From assembly GCF_002551245.1 (NCBI RefSeq), contig NZ_NTGZ01000020.1, positions 6,966 to 50,583 on the forward strand: 43,618 nt of DNA, written 5' to 3'. Position 1 is the first letter of the stretch. Each line of letters starts with the position of its first letter. Below the pieces are notes generated by a model. The model was given only the letters and a program-made list of their open reading frames with translations, searched no databases and was not told the DNA's origin. Positions 7,108-15,707 of this stretch are shown piece by piece. The position numbers were made by a program, and so were the translations under genes. The stretch is from Streptomyces sp. rh34 (lineage in GTDB: Bacteria > Actinomycetota > Actinomycetes > Streptomycetales > Streptomycetaceae).

Positions 7108-7728
7108 GTGACCGGACCACCTCCGGCCCGCCCCGGCATCGAACGCGAAGACGAAGACGACGCCGACGTCATCACGCAGTCCCTCGACGAGCCCGAACTG
7201 TTCGCCGGGCTGTACGACCGGCACGCCCCGGACATCCACCGCTACGCCGCCCGCCGCCTCGGGGAGGGCGCGGCGGACGACATCACGGCGGAGACGTTCC
7301 TCATCGCGTTCCGTACGCGGGACCGCTACGACACCGCCCACCGGCTGGCCCGGCCCTGGCTGTACGGCATCGCCGCCAACCTGATCGGCAAGCACCGCCG
7401 TACCGAGGTCCGCGCGCTGAAGGCGCTGGCCCGGACCGGCCACGACCCGGTGGCCGCGTCCTGGAGCGACCGCTCGGACGACCGGCTCGCCGTCCAGGCC
7501 CCCCTGGCGGGGGCGCTGGCCTCGCTCTCCCCCGGCGACCGGCACGTCCTGCTGCTCGTCGCCTGGGCGGACCTCGGCTACCAGGAGGTGGCCGACGCGC
7601 TGCGGATACCGCTGGGCACGGTCAGATCCCGTCTGAACCGGGCCCGCCGCAAGGTCCGCGAGTCCCTGAGCACCGACCCCGCGTTCGCCTCGGCCGAACA
7701 GGAGCTGACCCCGTCATGGACGAAATGA
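7108..7728 (+). CDS. ECF-family RNA polymerase sigma factor
   Basis: A 206-residue sigma factor. Region 2 spans about residues 31-102 (LFAGLYDRHAPDIHRYAARR, DITAETFLIAF, RPWLYGIAANLIGKHRR) and region 4 about 135-187 (LSPGDRHVLLLVAWADLGYQE, then LGTVRSRLNRARRKVRE). The GTG at 7108 is preceded by GGAGG. The first 25 residues are an acidic tail. Its stop lies inside the next gene, overlapping it by 13 bp. Together they form a sigma factor / CU044_5270-type membrane protein pair, common in actinobacteria, in which the membrane protein occupies the place of an anti-sigma factor. Confidence 0.95.
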   Translation: MTGPPPARPGIEREDEDDADVITQSLDEPELFAGLYDRHAPDIHRYAARRLGEGAADDITAETFLIAFRTRDRYDTAHRLARPWLYGIAANLIGKHRRTEVRALKALARTGHDPVAASWSDRSDDRLAVQAPLAGALASLSPGDRHVLLLVAWADLGYQEVADALRIPLGTVRSRLNRARRKVRESLSTDPAFASAEQELTPSWTK

Positions 7729-8714
7729 ACCGGCTGCGGGAGCTGCGCGCCGACGCCCCCGTGCCCGACCGCGCCGCGCTCGCCCCCGGCCGAGAACGCC
7801 TGACCGACGCCATCACGGGCAGGAACCGCCGTGCCCGCAGGATGCGGGCCGACTGGCGGGTCGCCTCGCTCGGCGCGGTGGTGGCGATCACCGCGGCGGC
7901 GCTGTTCATCACCCAGGTCGTGGACACCTCCGCCCCCCGGCAGTCGGCCCCGGCGACCGTGGCCGGCGACCTCGACCTGTCCGGCCCGGAGGCCGCCCTG
8001 GGGCGGGCCGCCGACTTCCTGGAGCGGCAGGAGGTGCCGCCGGAGCCGCGCCCCGATCAGTGGATCTACCTCCGGCAGGTCGGCGGAGAGCCGGCCCAGC
8101 CGACCAGGAAGGACGGGTCGGACTCCGGGATAACGGTCTCCGCGGAAAGGCCGGATCCCGACTCCTGGATCCCGTACGACGACAAGGCCGCGGAGAACGA
8201 CGAGTCCGACACCGACTACCGGACCGCCCGCGAGTCCTACAAGATCGCCGCGGATCTCCCGGACGCCCCCGAGGCGCTCCTCGCGGCACTGCGGAAGGTC
8301 TTTCCCACCGGCACCGGACCCGACGGGCCCCCCGAAGCCACGGACGAGCACAGCTTCCGCGCCCTGTCCGTCCTGCTGGAGTCGTACCCCATCCCGCCCG
8401 ACGCGCTGGCCCGCGTCTACCGGGCGATGGCCACGGTCGACGGCGTCGAAGTGACCGACCACCTGATCCGGGACGCCTCCGGCCGCCAGGTCATCGCCGT
8501 GACCCGCGAGTACGACGGGCAGGACATCCGGCGCGAGATCCTCATCGACCCGGTGGACTACAGCTACGCGGGAGAGCGCGACGTGGTCACCAGGACACAC
8601 GAGATCTCCAGCCCCGGCGGGCTCGAACCCATGGTCTACAAGCGAGGCGACATCCTGATCGACGTCGCGAGAACCAGGGCGGCCGTCGTCGACGCCAAGG
8701 GCCAGAAGCCCTGA
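7716..8714 (+). CDS. CU044_5270-family membrane protein, possible anti-sigma role
   Basis: A 332-residue protein. Residues 1-48 are cytoplasmic (MDEMNRLRELRADAPVPDR), a single transmembrane helix lies at about 49-68 (VASLGAVVAITAAALFIT), and the rest is extracytoplasmic. The sequence style (LAPGRERL near the start, GRAADFLE, PDQWIYLRQV, REILIDPVDYSYAGER) matches the CU044_5270 family. It overlaps the ECF sigma gene by 13 bp in another frame, so the two are translationally coupled. The topology and pairing suggest control of the sigma factor from the membrane, but the cytoplasmic part lacks a recognisable zinc anti-sigma motif. A strong terminator follows. Confidence 0.88.
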   Translation: MDEMNRLRELRADAPVPDRAALAPGRERLTDAITGRNRRARRMRADWRVASLGAVVAITAAALFITQVVDTSAPRQSAPATVAGDLDLSGPEAALGRAADFLERQEVPPEPRPDQWIYLRQVGGEPAQPTRKDGSDSGITVSAERPDPDSWIPYDDKAAENDESDTDYRTARESYKIAADLPDAPEALLAALRKVFPTGTGPDGPPEATDEHSFRALSVLLESYPIPPDALARVYRAMATVDGVEVTDHLIRDASGRQVIAVTREYDGQDIRREILIDPVDYSYAGERDVVTRTHEISSPGGLEPMVYKRGDILIDVARTRAAVVDAKGQKP

Positions 8715-8740
8715 CCGTGCGGCTCGCACGAAACCGGGCG

Positions 8741-8781
8741 CGGGCCCGGTGTCCGGCACAGGGGAACGGACACCGGGCCCG
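8741..8781 (+). terminator. Terminator after the sigma/CU044_5270 pair
   Basis: A perfect 15-bp inverted repeat (8741-8755 and 8767-8781, arms CGGGCCCGGTGTCCG / CGGACACCGGGCCCG) with an 11-nt loop, 27 bp after the stop codon. Confidence 0.85.
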
Positions 8782-8873
8782 AGGCCGTTCCGGGGCGCGG
8801 TCGGACCCGCCCCCGCCACCCACGTGACCGACCCCACCCCCCACTCCGTTCAAAGTCCCGCAACAATGAACAG

Positions 8874-9869
8874 GTGATCACCTCACCCGCACGGAGCCCC
8901 CACCGTCGCACCGAGCATGCGCCGACCCCCTACGTCGACCTCTCGCGCGACGAGTGGAGCGCGCTGCGGGACAAGACCCCGCTGCCGCTGACCGCCGACG
9001 AGGTGGAGCGGCTGCGGGGGCTCGGGGACGTCATCGACCTGGACGAGGTGCGGGACGTCTATCTGCCGCTCTCCCGGCTGCTCAACCTGTACGTCCAGGC
9101 CACCTCGGGGCTGCGCGGCGCGCTGAACACCTTCCTCGGCGACGCCGGGAACGGGCACGGGGCGCAGCGCGGCACCCCGTTCGTCATAGGGGTCGCGGGC
9201 AGTGTCGCCGTCGGCAAGTCCACCAGCGCCCGTATCCTCCAGGCGCTGCTGGCCCGCTGGCCCGAGCACCCGAGCGTCGAGCTGGTGACCACGGACGGGT
9301 TCCTGCTGCCGATGAAGGAGCTCAAGGCGCGCGGGCTGACCTCCCGCAAAGGGTTCCCGGAGTCCTACGACCGGCGCGCCCTGACCCGCTTCGTCGCCGA
9401 CATCAAGGCGGGCAAGGACGAGGTGACCGCGCCCGTCTACTCGCACCTGATCTACGACATCGTCCCCGGCGAGCGGCTCACCGTGCGCCGCCCCGACATC
9501 CTCATCGTCGAGGGCCTCAACGTCCTTCAGCCCGCACTGCCCGGCAGTGACGGCCGCACCAGGGTCGGGCTCGCCGACTACTTCGACTTCAGCGTGTACG
9601 TGGACGCGCGCGCCGAGGACATCGAGACCTGGTACCTGAACCGTTTCCGCAAGCTGCGCGCCACGGCGTTCCAGGACCCGTCCTCGTACTTCCGCAAGTA
9701 CACCCAGGTCTCCGAGGAGGAGGCGCTGGACTACGCGCGCACGATGTGGCGGACCATCAACAAGCCGAACCTGCTGGAGAACGTGGCTCCGACACGCGGC
9801 CGTGCCACCCTGGTGCTCCGCAAGGGGCCGGACCACAAGGTCCAGAAGCTGTCCCTGCGCAAGCTCTGA
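8874..9869 (+). CDS. coaA: Pantothenate kinase, type I (CoaA)
   Basis: A 331-residue enzyme that phosphorylates pantothenate, the first and regulated step of coenzyme A synthesis. The P-loop is [12 protein letters not shown] at 106-117. TTDGFLLP follows, then [23 protein letters not shown] and [11 protein letters not shown], all characteristic of CoaA rather than the type III enzyme. Length and order fit the family. The start is the GTG at 8874; a nearby upstream ATG reads into a stop at once. No strong ribosome-binding site is visible. The DUF389 gene follows 29 bp later and is probably co-transcribed. Confidence 0.96.
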   Translation: MITSPARSPHRRTEHAPTPYVDLSRDEWSALRDKTPLPLTADEVERLRGLGDVIDLDEVRDVYLPLSRLLNLYVQATSGLRGALNTFLGDAGNGHGAQRGTPFVIGVAGSVAVGKSTSARILQALLARWPEHPSVELVTTDGFLLPMKELKARGLTSRKGFPESYDRRALTRFVADIKAGKDEVTAPVYSHLIYDIVPGERLTVRRPDILIVEGLNVLQPALPGSDGRTRVGLADYFDFSVYVDARAEDIETWYLNRFRKLRATAFQDPSSYFRKYTQVSEEEALDYARTMWRTINKPNLLENVAPTRGRATLVLRKGPDHKVQKLSLRKL

Positions 9870-9898
9870 CCCCTGCGCCCCGGAAGGGCGGCCGCCGC

Positions 9899-10864
9899 GT
9901 GCTGCACCTGCGTCTGATCGTGCCCGCCGACACCACGGACGAGGTCGTCGCCCTGCTGGAGTCCACCGTCGGCACCGCCCATCTGGTGGTCCTGCCGGGC
10001 GCCGCCCGCTCCCCCGTCGGCGACGTGGTGATGTGCGACGTGGCGCGCGAGGCCGGCGACGAGCTGATCGGTGCGCTGCGCCGCCTCGGCATCGACCGGT
10101 CCGGGTCGATCACCGTGGAGAACATGGAGCTGACGCTCTCCGACCACGCCGACCGGGCGGAGGAGGAGGCCCCGGGCGACGGCGCCGACGCGGTGCTGTG
10201 GGAGGAGCTGACGGAGGCGACGCACGAGGAGTCGACGTTCTCCATCACCTACGTCTCCTTCCTCGCCCTCGCCACGATGCTCGCCGCCTGCGGGGTGATG
10301 CTCGACAACGCGGTGCTGATCGTGGGCGCGATGGCGGTGGGCCCGGAGTTCGGCCCGCTGGCCGGGATCTCCACGGCCCTGGTGCAACGCGCCCCGCGCC
10401 TGGTCGCACGCTCGCTGTGGGCGCTGGTCGGCGGCTTCGCCCTGGCGATGCTGACCACCGCGGGCTTCGCCTGGGTGATGGACGCCTTCGGCCTCTTCAA
10501 CAGCGGGATGATCGACAAGCCCCGGCCCAACACCGGGTTCATCTGGCACCCGGACTGGATGTCGTTCGTCGTGGCGTTCCTCGCGGGCGTCGCCGGGACG
10601 CTCTCGCTCACCTCCGCGAAGTCCGGGGCGCTGATCGGGGTGGCGATCTCGGTGACGACCGTCCCGGCCGCCGCCAACGCGGCCGTCGCGTTCAGCTACT
10701 CCGACTACCAGCAGACCGTCGGCTCCGGGCAGCAGTTGCTCGCCAACCTCGGCGGGATCATCCTCGCGGGCACGCTGACGCTGCTGCTCCAGAAGGCCCT
10801 GTGGAAGTTCTGGCGCGCGCGGAAGCCCCCGGCGAGCACACCAGGGGCTTCCGTACGTGCGTGA
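9899..10864 (+). CDS. DUF389 membrane protein
   Basis: A 321-residue protein. The cytoplasmic N-terminal part (VLHLRLIVPADTTDEVVALL, then VVMCDVAREAGDELIGALRRLG) is an ACT-like fold typical of DUF389. The rest has about six membrane helices, including ALATMLAACGVMLDNAVLIVG with AMAVGPEFGPLAGI, then VGGFALAMLTTAGFAWVM, WMSFVVAFLAGVAGTLSL, IGVAISVTTVPAAANAAVAF and a final LGGIILAGTLTLLL. The start is GTG 9899, where the domain begins, preceded by GGAAGGG. The function of the family is unknown. It converges on glmM, and its stop falls in a 15-bp tandem repeat. Confidence 0.9.
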   Translation: MLHLRLIVPADTTDEVVALLESTVGTAHLVVLPGAARSPVGDVVMCDVAREAGDELIGALRRLGIDRSGSITVENMELTLSDHADRAEEEAPGDGADAVLWEELTEATHEESTFSITYVSFLALATMLAACGVMLDNAVLIVGAMAVGPEFGPLAGISTALVQRAPRLVARSLWALVGGFALAMLTTAGFAWVMDAFGLFNSGMIDKPRPNTGFIWHPDWMSFVVAFLAGVAGTLSLTSAKSGALIGVAISVTTVPAAANAAVAFSYSDYQQTVGSGQQLLANLGGIILAGTLTLLLQKALWKFWRARKPPASTPGASVRA

Positions 10865-10897
10865 CAGGTACGCGCGTGACCCGTACGCGCGTGACCC
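10853..10897. repeat. Three 15-bp tandem units across the DUF389 stop codon
   Basis: GTACGCGCGTGACCC occurs twice exactly (10868-10882 and 10883-10897) and is preceded by a variant GTACGTGCGTGACAG (10853-10867) that carries the last codons and the TGA of the DUF389 gene. Each unit repeats the same in-frame TGA. Confidence 0.9.
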
Positions 10898-10922
10898 GTG
10901 AGCCGGGCCGTGGAGCGGCGGC

Positions 10923-12281
10923 TCAGCCCAGCGCGGACTTCACCACATCGGCCAGCCGGCCGGCGACGGCCCGCGCCTGCTCGATGTCGGCGGCCTCGAC
11001 CATGACCCGCACCAGCGGCTCCGTGCCCGACTGGCGCAGCAGTACGCGCCCGGTCTCACCCAGCTCGCGCTCCGCCTCGACGACCGCGGTGGCCAGCTCG
11101 GACGAGGTGTTCACCCGGGACTTGTCGACGTCGGGGACGTTGATGAGGACCTGCGGCAGGCGCTGCATGACCCCGGCCAGCTCGGCGAGGCTCCGGCCGG
11201 TGGCGGCGACGCGGGCCGCCAGCATCAGGCCGGTCAGCGTGCCGTCGCCGGTCGTGGCGTGGTCCAGGACGATGACGTGCCCGGACTGCTCGCCGCCGAG
11301 CGCGAAGCCCTCGGCCTTCATCGACTCCAGGACGTAGCGGTCACCGACCGCCGTCTGGACGAGCCGGATGTTCTCGCGCTCCATGGCCAGCTTGAAGCCG
11401 AGGTTCGACATCACGGTGCCGACGACGGTGTCCTTGCGCAGCTGACCGGCGTCCCGCATCGCGAGGGCCAGCACGGCGAGGATCTGGTCGCCGTCGACCT
11501 CCTCGCCCGCCGCGTCCACGGCGAGGCAGCGGTCGGCGTCGCCGTCGTGCGCGATGCCGAGGTCGGCCCCGTGCTCGACGACGGCGGCGCGCAGCAGCTC
11601 CAGATGGGTGGAGCCGCAGCCGTCGTTGATGTTCAGGCCGTCCGGGTCCGCCCCGATGGTGACGACCTCGGCCCCGGCCCGCGCGAACGCCTCGGGAGAG
11701 ACCCGGGCGGCGGCGCCGTGCGCCTCGTCCAGGACGACCTTGAGACCGTCGAGCCGGTTGGGCAGGACGCCGATGAGGTGGGCGACGTACCGGTCGAAGC
11801 CCTCCGTGTAGTCGGTGACCCGGCCGACGCCGGCGCCGGTCGGGCGGCTCCACGGCTCACCGGTGCGGTGCTGCTCGTAGACCGTCTCGATCCGGTCCTC
11901 CAGCTCGTCGGCCAGCTTGTGGCCGCCGCGCGCGAAGAACTTGACGCCGTTGTCGGGCATCGCGTTGTGACTGGCGGAGAGCATCACGCCGATGTCCGCG
12001 CCGAGCGAGCCGGTCAGATACGCCACGGCGGGCGTCGGCAGGACGCCGACGCGCAGCACGTCCACACCGGCGCTGGCCAGGCCGGCCACTACGGCGGCCT
12101 CCAGGAACTCTCCGGAGGCCCGCGGATCACGTCCGACCACGGCGGTCGGGCGATGGCCCGCGAAAGTGCCCGCCTCGGCGAGTACGTGCGCCGCCGCGAC
12201 CGAGAGGCCGAGCGCGAGCTCGGCCGTCAGATCGGCGTTGGCGACACCGCGTACTCCGTCCGTACCGAAGAGTCGTCCCAC
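10923..12281 (-). CDS. glmM: Phosphoglucosamine mutase GlmM
   Basis: A 452-residue enzyme that converts glucosamine-6-phosphate to glucosamine-1-phosphate for UDP-GlcNAc and cell-wall synthesis. It starts [14 protein letters not shown], has the phosphoserine loop SASHN with the active Ser at 104, the Mg-binding DGDADR loop, the sugar-specificity segment GEQSGH and the phosphate-binding [12 protein letters not shown]. Length is standard. The start is GTG 12281 with GGAGG six bases upstream. It lies downstream of rplM-rpsI on the same strand, behind a terminator and a U-rich leader, and converges on the DUF389 gene. Confidence 0.97.
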   Translation of the reverse strand: MGRLFGTDGVRGVANADLTAELALGLSVAAAHVLAEAGTFAGHRPTAVVGRDPRASGEFLEAAVVAGLASAGVDVLRVGVLPTPAVAYLTGSLGADIGVMLSASHNAMPDNGVKFFARGGHKLADELEDRIETVYEQHRTGEPWSRPTGAGVGRVTDYTEGFDRYVAHLIGVLPNRLDGLKVVLDEAHGAAARVSPEAFARAGAEVVTIGADPDGLNINDGCGSTHLELLRAAVVEHGADLGIAHDGDADRCLAVDAAGEEVDGDQILAVLALAMRDAGQLRKDTVVGTVMSNLGFKLAMERENIRLVQTAVGDRYVLESMKAEGFALGGEQSGHVIVLDHATTGDGTLTGLMLAARVAATGRSLAELAGVMQRLPQVLINVPDVDKSRVNTSSELATAVVEAERELGETGRVLLRQSGTEPLVRVMVEAADIEQARAVAGRLADVVKSALG

Positions 12282-12296
12282 TGGTGTCCTCCGAAG

Positions 12297-12385
12297 TGCT
12301 CCGAAACCACAAACAACCACTGCACAGCAAACAAACTGAGCAACGAAACAACGAAAGCAAAGAAAAAACGCAAAAAGGCACGTCG
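12297..12385 (-). promoter_or_regulatory. U-rich leader upstream of glmM
   Basis: This roughly 90-bp stretch is about 40% GC by my count in otherwise roughly 70% GC DNA. On the mRNA-sense strand it is rich in T with very few A, including TTTTTGCGTTTTTTC. It ends about 15 bp before the glmM start. It does not code in Streptomyces style, although open frames across it give hydrophobic Phe/Leu-rich peptides because of the T content. It may be an unstructured leader or an early attenuator U-tract; the hairpin in front of it (GCAC-GAC-GTGC) is weak. Confidence 0.5.
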
Positions 12386-12501
12386 TGCGGCATGGCGCGA
12401 CCGACCTGCCGGATGCGCGACGGCGCCCACCGGGCCACGATCCCATCCGGGCCGATGAACGTCTTATGCCGTTATACGCCCGCGAGGGCTGATAAACGAA
12501 C

Positions 12502-12532
12502 GCCCCAGCAGCACAGAGTGTGCCGCCGGGGC
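12502..12532 (-). terminator. Terminator after rpsI
   Basis: A 13-bp stem (12502-12514 with 12520-12532) and 5-nt loop. The two mismatches seen on the plus strand become G-U pairs in the minus-strand RNA, which indicates the transcript direction. It lies 27 bp after rpsI and is followed by GTTCGTTTATC. Confidence 0.8.
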
Positions 12533-12558
12533 GAACGTGACAGTCGAGCAGGCGAGAT

Positions 12559-13086
12559 TTAGCGCTTGCTGTACTGCGGGGCCTTACGGGCCTTCTTGAG
12601 ACCGGCCTTCTTGCGCTCGACCGCACGGTCGTCGCGGGAGAGGAAGCCGTTCTTCTTCAGGATGGCGCGGTTGTTGTCCACGTCCGCCTCGTTCAGCGAG
12701 CGGGCCACACCGAGGCGCAGGGCACCGGCCTGACCGGAGACACCGCCACCCGAGATGCGGGCCACGACGTCGTAGCGACCGTCGAGCTCGAGAACCTTGA
12801 AGGGCTCGTTGACTTCCTGCTGGTGCACCTTGTTGGGGAAGTAGTCCTCAAGGGTGCGACCGTTGATCTTCCACTTGCCGGTGCCCGGGATGATCCGGAC
12901 GCGGGCGATGGCGTTCTTGCGACGGCCAAGGCCGGCCGCGGGCTGCGGGTCGCCGAAGCGGCCCGCGAGCGACTCGGAGGTGTACTCACCCTCGACGGGG
13001 ACCTCGGACTCGAAGGTGGTCACCTCGGCGAAGGTCTCCTCGCCCTCGGTGCCCTCGACGGGGGTCTCAACAGTGGTCTCGGCCAC
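12559..13086 (-). CDS. rpsI: 30S ribosomal protein S9
   Basis: A 175-residue S9. The first ~45 residues are an acidic, Thr/Glu-rich extension typical of actinobacteria. The conserved body follows ([19 protein letters not shown], the [21 protein letters not shown] region) and the protein ends APQYSKR, the tail that reaches the P-site tRNA. The start is GTG 13086. rplM lies 43 bp upstream in the same operon. Confidence 0.97.
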   Translation of the reverse strand: MAETTVETPVEGTEGEETFAEVTTFESEVPVEGEYTSESLAGRFGDPQPAAGLGRRKNAIARVRIIPGTGKWKINGRTLEDYFPNKVHQQEVNEPFKVLELDGRYDVVARISGGGVSGQAGALRLGVARSLNEADVDNNRAILKKNGFLSRDDRAVERKKAGLKKARKAPQYSKR

Positions 13087-13129
13087 GATTCTCCTCAGAT
13101 CTTTCTGTATGTCTTAGGGGTGGCCGGAA

Positions 13130-13573
13130 CTACTGCGCGACCTGGGTGATCTCGAACGGGACCGGCTGCTGAGCAGCGTGCGGGTGCTGGTCGCCCGCGT
13201 AGACCTTGAGCTTCGAGAGCATCTGACGGCCCAGGGTGTTCTTGGGGATCATGCCCTTGATGGCCTTCTCGACGGCCTTCTCGGGGTTCTTCGAGAGCAG
13301 CTCGTCGTAACGCACCGAACGGAGACCGCCCGGGAAGCCCGAGTGGCGGTACGCCATCTTCTGGGTCTTCTTGTTGCCGGACAGGTGAACCTTGTCGGCG
13401 TTGATGATGATGACGAAGTCGCCCATGTCCATGTGGGGGGCGTAGATCGCCTTGTGCTTGCCTCGGAGGAGGTTCGCAGCCGTGGTGGCCAGACGTCCCA
13501 GGACGATGTCCTGAGCGTCAATGATGTGCCACTGGCGCGTGACATCGCCGGGCTTGGGGCTGTACGTACGCAC
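13130..13573 (-). CDS. rplM: 50S ribosomal protein L13
   Basis: A 147-residue L13 of standard length: [15 protein letters not shown] near the start, [18 protein letters not shown] in the middle, [16 protein letters not shown] later. It binds 23S rRNA early in assembly. The start is GTG 13573. It is first in the rplM-rpsI operon, with a recognisable promoter 184 bp upstream and a leader of about 177 nt. Confidence 0.97.
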   Translation of the reverse strand: MRTYSPKPGDVTRQWHIIDAQDIVLGRLATTAANLLRGKHKAIYAPHMDMGDFVIIINADKVHLSGNKKTQKMAYRHSGFPGGLRSVRYDELLSKNPEKAVEKAIKGMIPKNTLGRQMLSKLKVYAGDQHPHAAQQPVPFEITQVAQ

Positions 13574-13756
13574 TTCGCAGCCTTCGCTTCTTCAGTGGAT
13601 GGGATCCAGACACACGGCACCTCTGAAGCGATATGCAGCTGGGGCTCACAGTGCCGGGGACGCTGCCCGTATGCGAGCCACTGGTAACTGCTCCAGGGAA
13701 CCTACGTAAGGCCCTTCGCGTGAGAACGACGAAGCCAATACGTATAACAAACCGGA

Positions 13757-13786
13757 AGCCTACCGGGGAGCCCCCGCGCGGGTCAA
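13757..13786 (-). promoter_or_regulatory. Probable vegetative (HrdB-type) promoter of rplM-rpsI
   Basis: On the minus strand TTGACC (13781-13786) is followed after 18 bp by TAGGCT (13757-13762), a good match to Streptomyces principal-sigma promoters. The predicted start site is near 13750, giving a leader of about 177 nt before rplM. Confidence 0.7.
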
Positions 13787-13824
13787 AACGACCCTGCCGG
13801 ACCAGCCCCGCCACACCTCCCCGG

Positions 13825-13948
13825 AGCCCCGCCGGCGCTTGAGCGACCGTTCCGGCCCCGCCGCACACCCCAGCCCCGCCGGCGCTTGAGGCGACCGTTC
13901 CAGCCCCGCCGGCGTTTGAGGCGCGGGGGCCCGGGGGCAGCGCCCCCG
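13825..13948. repeat. Streptomyces-type intergenic repeats with a terminal hairpin
   Basis: Three copies of a 19-bp unit, AGCCCCGCCGGCGYTTGAG, lie at 13825-13843, 13872-13890 and 13902-13920. They are followed by a perfect hairpin at 13932-13948 (CGGGGGC-AGC-GCCCCCG). I recognise the unit as a repeat common in Streptomyces intergenic regions. The array sits downstream of the ABC-F gene, so the hairpin may terminate it. The rest of the 446-bp gap (13574-14020) holds the rplM promoter and leader; no gene was seen. Confidence 0.85.
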
Positions 13949-14020
13949 CGACGACGCCGCACGGCACCCCGTACCCGCACCCGCCCCCCGCTCACCCCAC
14001 CCCGCCGCCGACCGCCAAGG

Positions 14021-15640
14021 TCACCGCACCCGCTCCACCCTCCGCTCGTCCCACACCGGCTCCGTCGTCTCCCGGACGACCCCGTCCGAGCCGAAGACCA
14101 GATACCGGTCGAAGGACTTCGCGAACCACCGGTCGTGCGTGACGGCCATCACCGTCCCGTCGTACACCTCAAGACCGTCCTGCAACGCCTCCGCAGACTC
14201 CAGGTCCAGGTTGTCCGTGGGCTCGTCCAGCAGCAGCGCCGTGGTGCCGGCCAGCTCCAGGAGCAGGATCTGGAACCGCGCCTGCTGCCCGCCGGACAGC
14301 TTCTCGAACGGCTGGTCCCCCTGCCGCTCCAGTTCGTAGCGCCGCAGCACCGACATCGCCCCGCCCCGGTCCTTGGCGTGCTCGGACCAGAGGATCTCCA
14401 CCAGCGTCCTGCCGAGCAGCTCCGGATGCGCGTGGGTCTGGGCGAAGTGCCCGGGCACGACCCGCGCCCCGAGCTTCCACTCCCCCGTGTGCGCCACCGG
14501 CTCCCCCGCCAGCAGCCGCAGGAAGTGCGACTTGCCCGACCCGTTGGAGCCGAGGACCGCGACCCGCTCCCCGTAGTAGATCTCCAGGTCGAACGGCTTC
14601 ATCAACCCGGTCAGCTCCAGGTTCTTGCAGGTCACCGCCCGCACCCCGGTCCGCCCGCCGCGCAGCCGCATCCTGATGTCCTGCTCGCGCGGCGGCTCCG
14701 GCGGCGGGCCCGCCTCCTCGAACTTCTTGAAGCGGGTCTGCATCGCGTGGTAGCGGTTCGCCATGTCGGGGCTGTTCGCCGCCTGCTGCCGCATCCGCAG
14801 GACGAGCGCCTTCAGCCGGGCGTGCTCCTCCTGCCAGCGCCGCAGCAGCTCCTCGAACCGGGCGAAGCGCTCCTTGCGCGCGTCGTGGTAGGTGGCGAAG
14901 CCGCCGCCGTGCACCCATACGTCGCTGCCCGCCGGGCTCGGCTCGACGCTGACGATCTTCTCGGCGGCCCGGGACAGCAGCTCCCGGTCGTGGGAGACGA
15001 AGAGGACCGTCTTACGGGTCTCCTTCAGCTTCCCCTCCAGCCACCGCTTGCCCGGCACGTCCAGATAGTTGTCCGGCTCGTCCAGCAGCAGGACCTCGTC
15101 GGGCCCGCGCAGCAGCGCCTCCAGCACCAGCCGCTTCTGCTCGCCGCCGCTGAGCGTGCGGACCTCGCGCCACTGCGCCTTCTCGTACGGGACGCCCAGC
15201 GCGGCCATGGTGCACATGTCCCAGACCGTCTCGGCCTCGTAGCCGCGCGCCTCCGCCCAGTCGCTCAGCGCCTGCGCGTACGCCATCTGCGCGGCCTCGT
15301 CGTCGACCGTGAGGATCTTCTCCTCGGCCGCGTCGACCGCCTTCGCCGCCTCCCGGATACGCGGCTGCGCCACGGACACCAGGAGGTCCCGCACCGTCCG
15401 CTCGTCCCGCACCGAGCCCACGAACTGCGGCATCACGCCGAGCCCGCCGCTCACCGACACCGAGCCGCCGTGCGGCTGGAGCTCACCGGCGAGCAGCCGC
15501 AGCAAGGTCGTCTTGCCCGCCCCGTTCGCCCCGACGAGCGCGACGACGGCCCCGTCGGCCACCCGGAACGAGGCGTCGCCGAGCAGCACCCGCCCGTCCG
15601 GTAGGTAGTACTCCAGGTGGCCTGCTTCGAGATGTCCCAT
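14021..15640 (-). CDS. ABC-F family ATPase
   Basis: A 539-residue protein with two ATP-binding cassettes and no membrane segment, the ABC-F layout. Cassette 1: Walker A GANGAGKTT at 37-45, signature LSGGE, Walker B with LLLDEPDNYLD. Cassette 2: GSNGSGKSH, LSGGQ, LLLDEPTDNLD. The charged linker between them (ARFEELLRRWQEEHARL, then PDMANRYHAMQTRF) is the ribosome-contacting region in this family. The start MGHLEAGHLEYYLPDG at ATG 15640 fits the family; ATG 15649 and GTG 15655 are alternatives and no ribosome-binding site decides. Translation factor versus antibiotic resistance cannot be separated from sequence alone; its place in conserved chromosome favours a housekeeping role. Confidence 0.92.
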   Translation of the reverse strand: MGHLEAGHLEYYLPDGRVLLGDASFRVADGAVVALVGANGAGKTTLLRLLAGELQPHGGSVSVSGGLGVMPQFVGSVRDERTVRDLLVSVAQPRIREAAKAVDAAEEKILTVDDEAAQMAYAQALSDWAEARGYEAETVWDMCTMAALGVPYEKAQWREVRTLSGGEQKRLVLEALLRGPDEVLLLDEPDNYLDVPGKRWLEGKLKETRKTVLFVSHDRELLSRAAEKIVSVEPSPAGSDVWVHGGGFATYHDARKERFARFEELLRRWQEEHARLKALVLRMRQQAANSPDMANRYHAMQTRFKKFEEAGPPPEPPREQDIRMRLRGGRTGVRAVTCKNLELTGLMKPFDLEIYYGERVAVLGSNGSGKSHFLRLLAGEPVAHTGEWKLGARVVPGHFAQTHAHPELLGRTLVEILWSEHAKDRGGAMSVLRRYELERQGDQPFEKLSGGQQARFQILLLELAGTTALLLDEPTDNLDLESAEALQDGLEVYDGTVMAVTHDRWFAKSFDRYLVFGSDGVVRETTEPVWDERRVERVR

Positions 15641-15707
15641 ACAGAGCATTGTCACGGTCCGCGAACTGTTGTCCCAACCGGTTTACGTCTCCCTCTAAAC
15701 TGCGCGC

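Noticed and set aside
12227..12430. Minus-strand small frame with a Phe/Leu-rich hydrophobic stretch before glmM
   Set aside because: The hydrophobic residues follow from the T-rich leader; there is no ribosome-binding site, and it overlaps the glmM start out of frame.
13825..13920. CRISPR-like array because of three similar units
   Set aside because: Units are 19 bp with unequal short gaps and match a common Streptomyces intergenic repeat; no cas genes are present.
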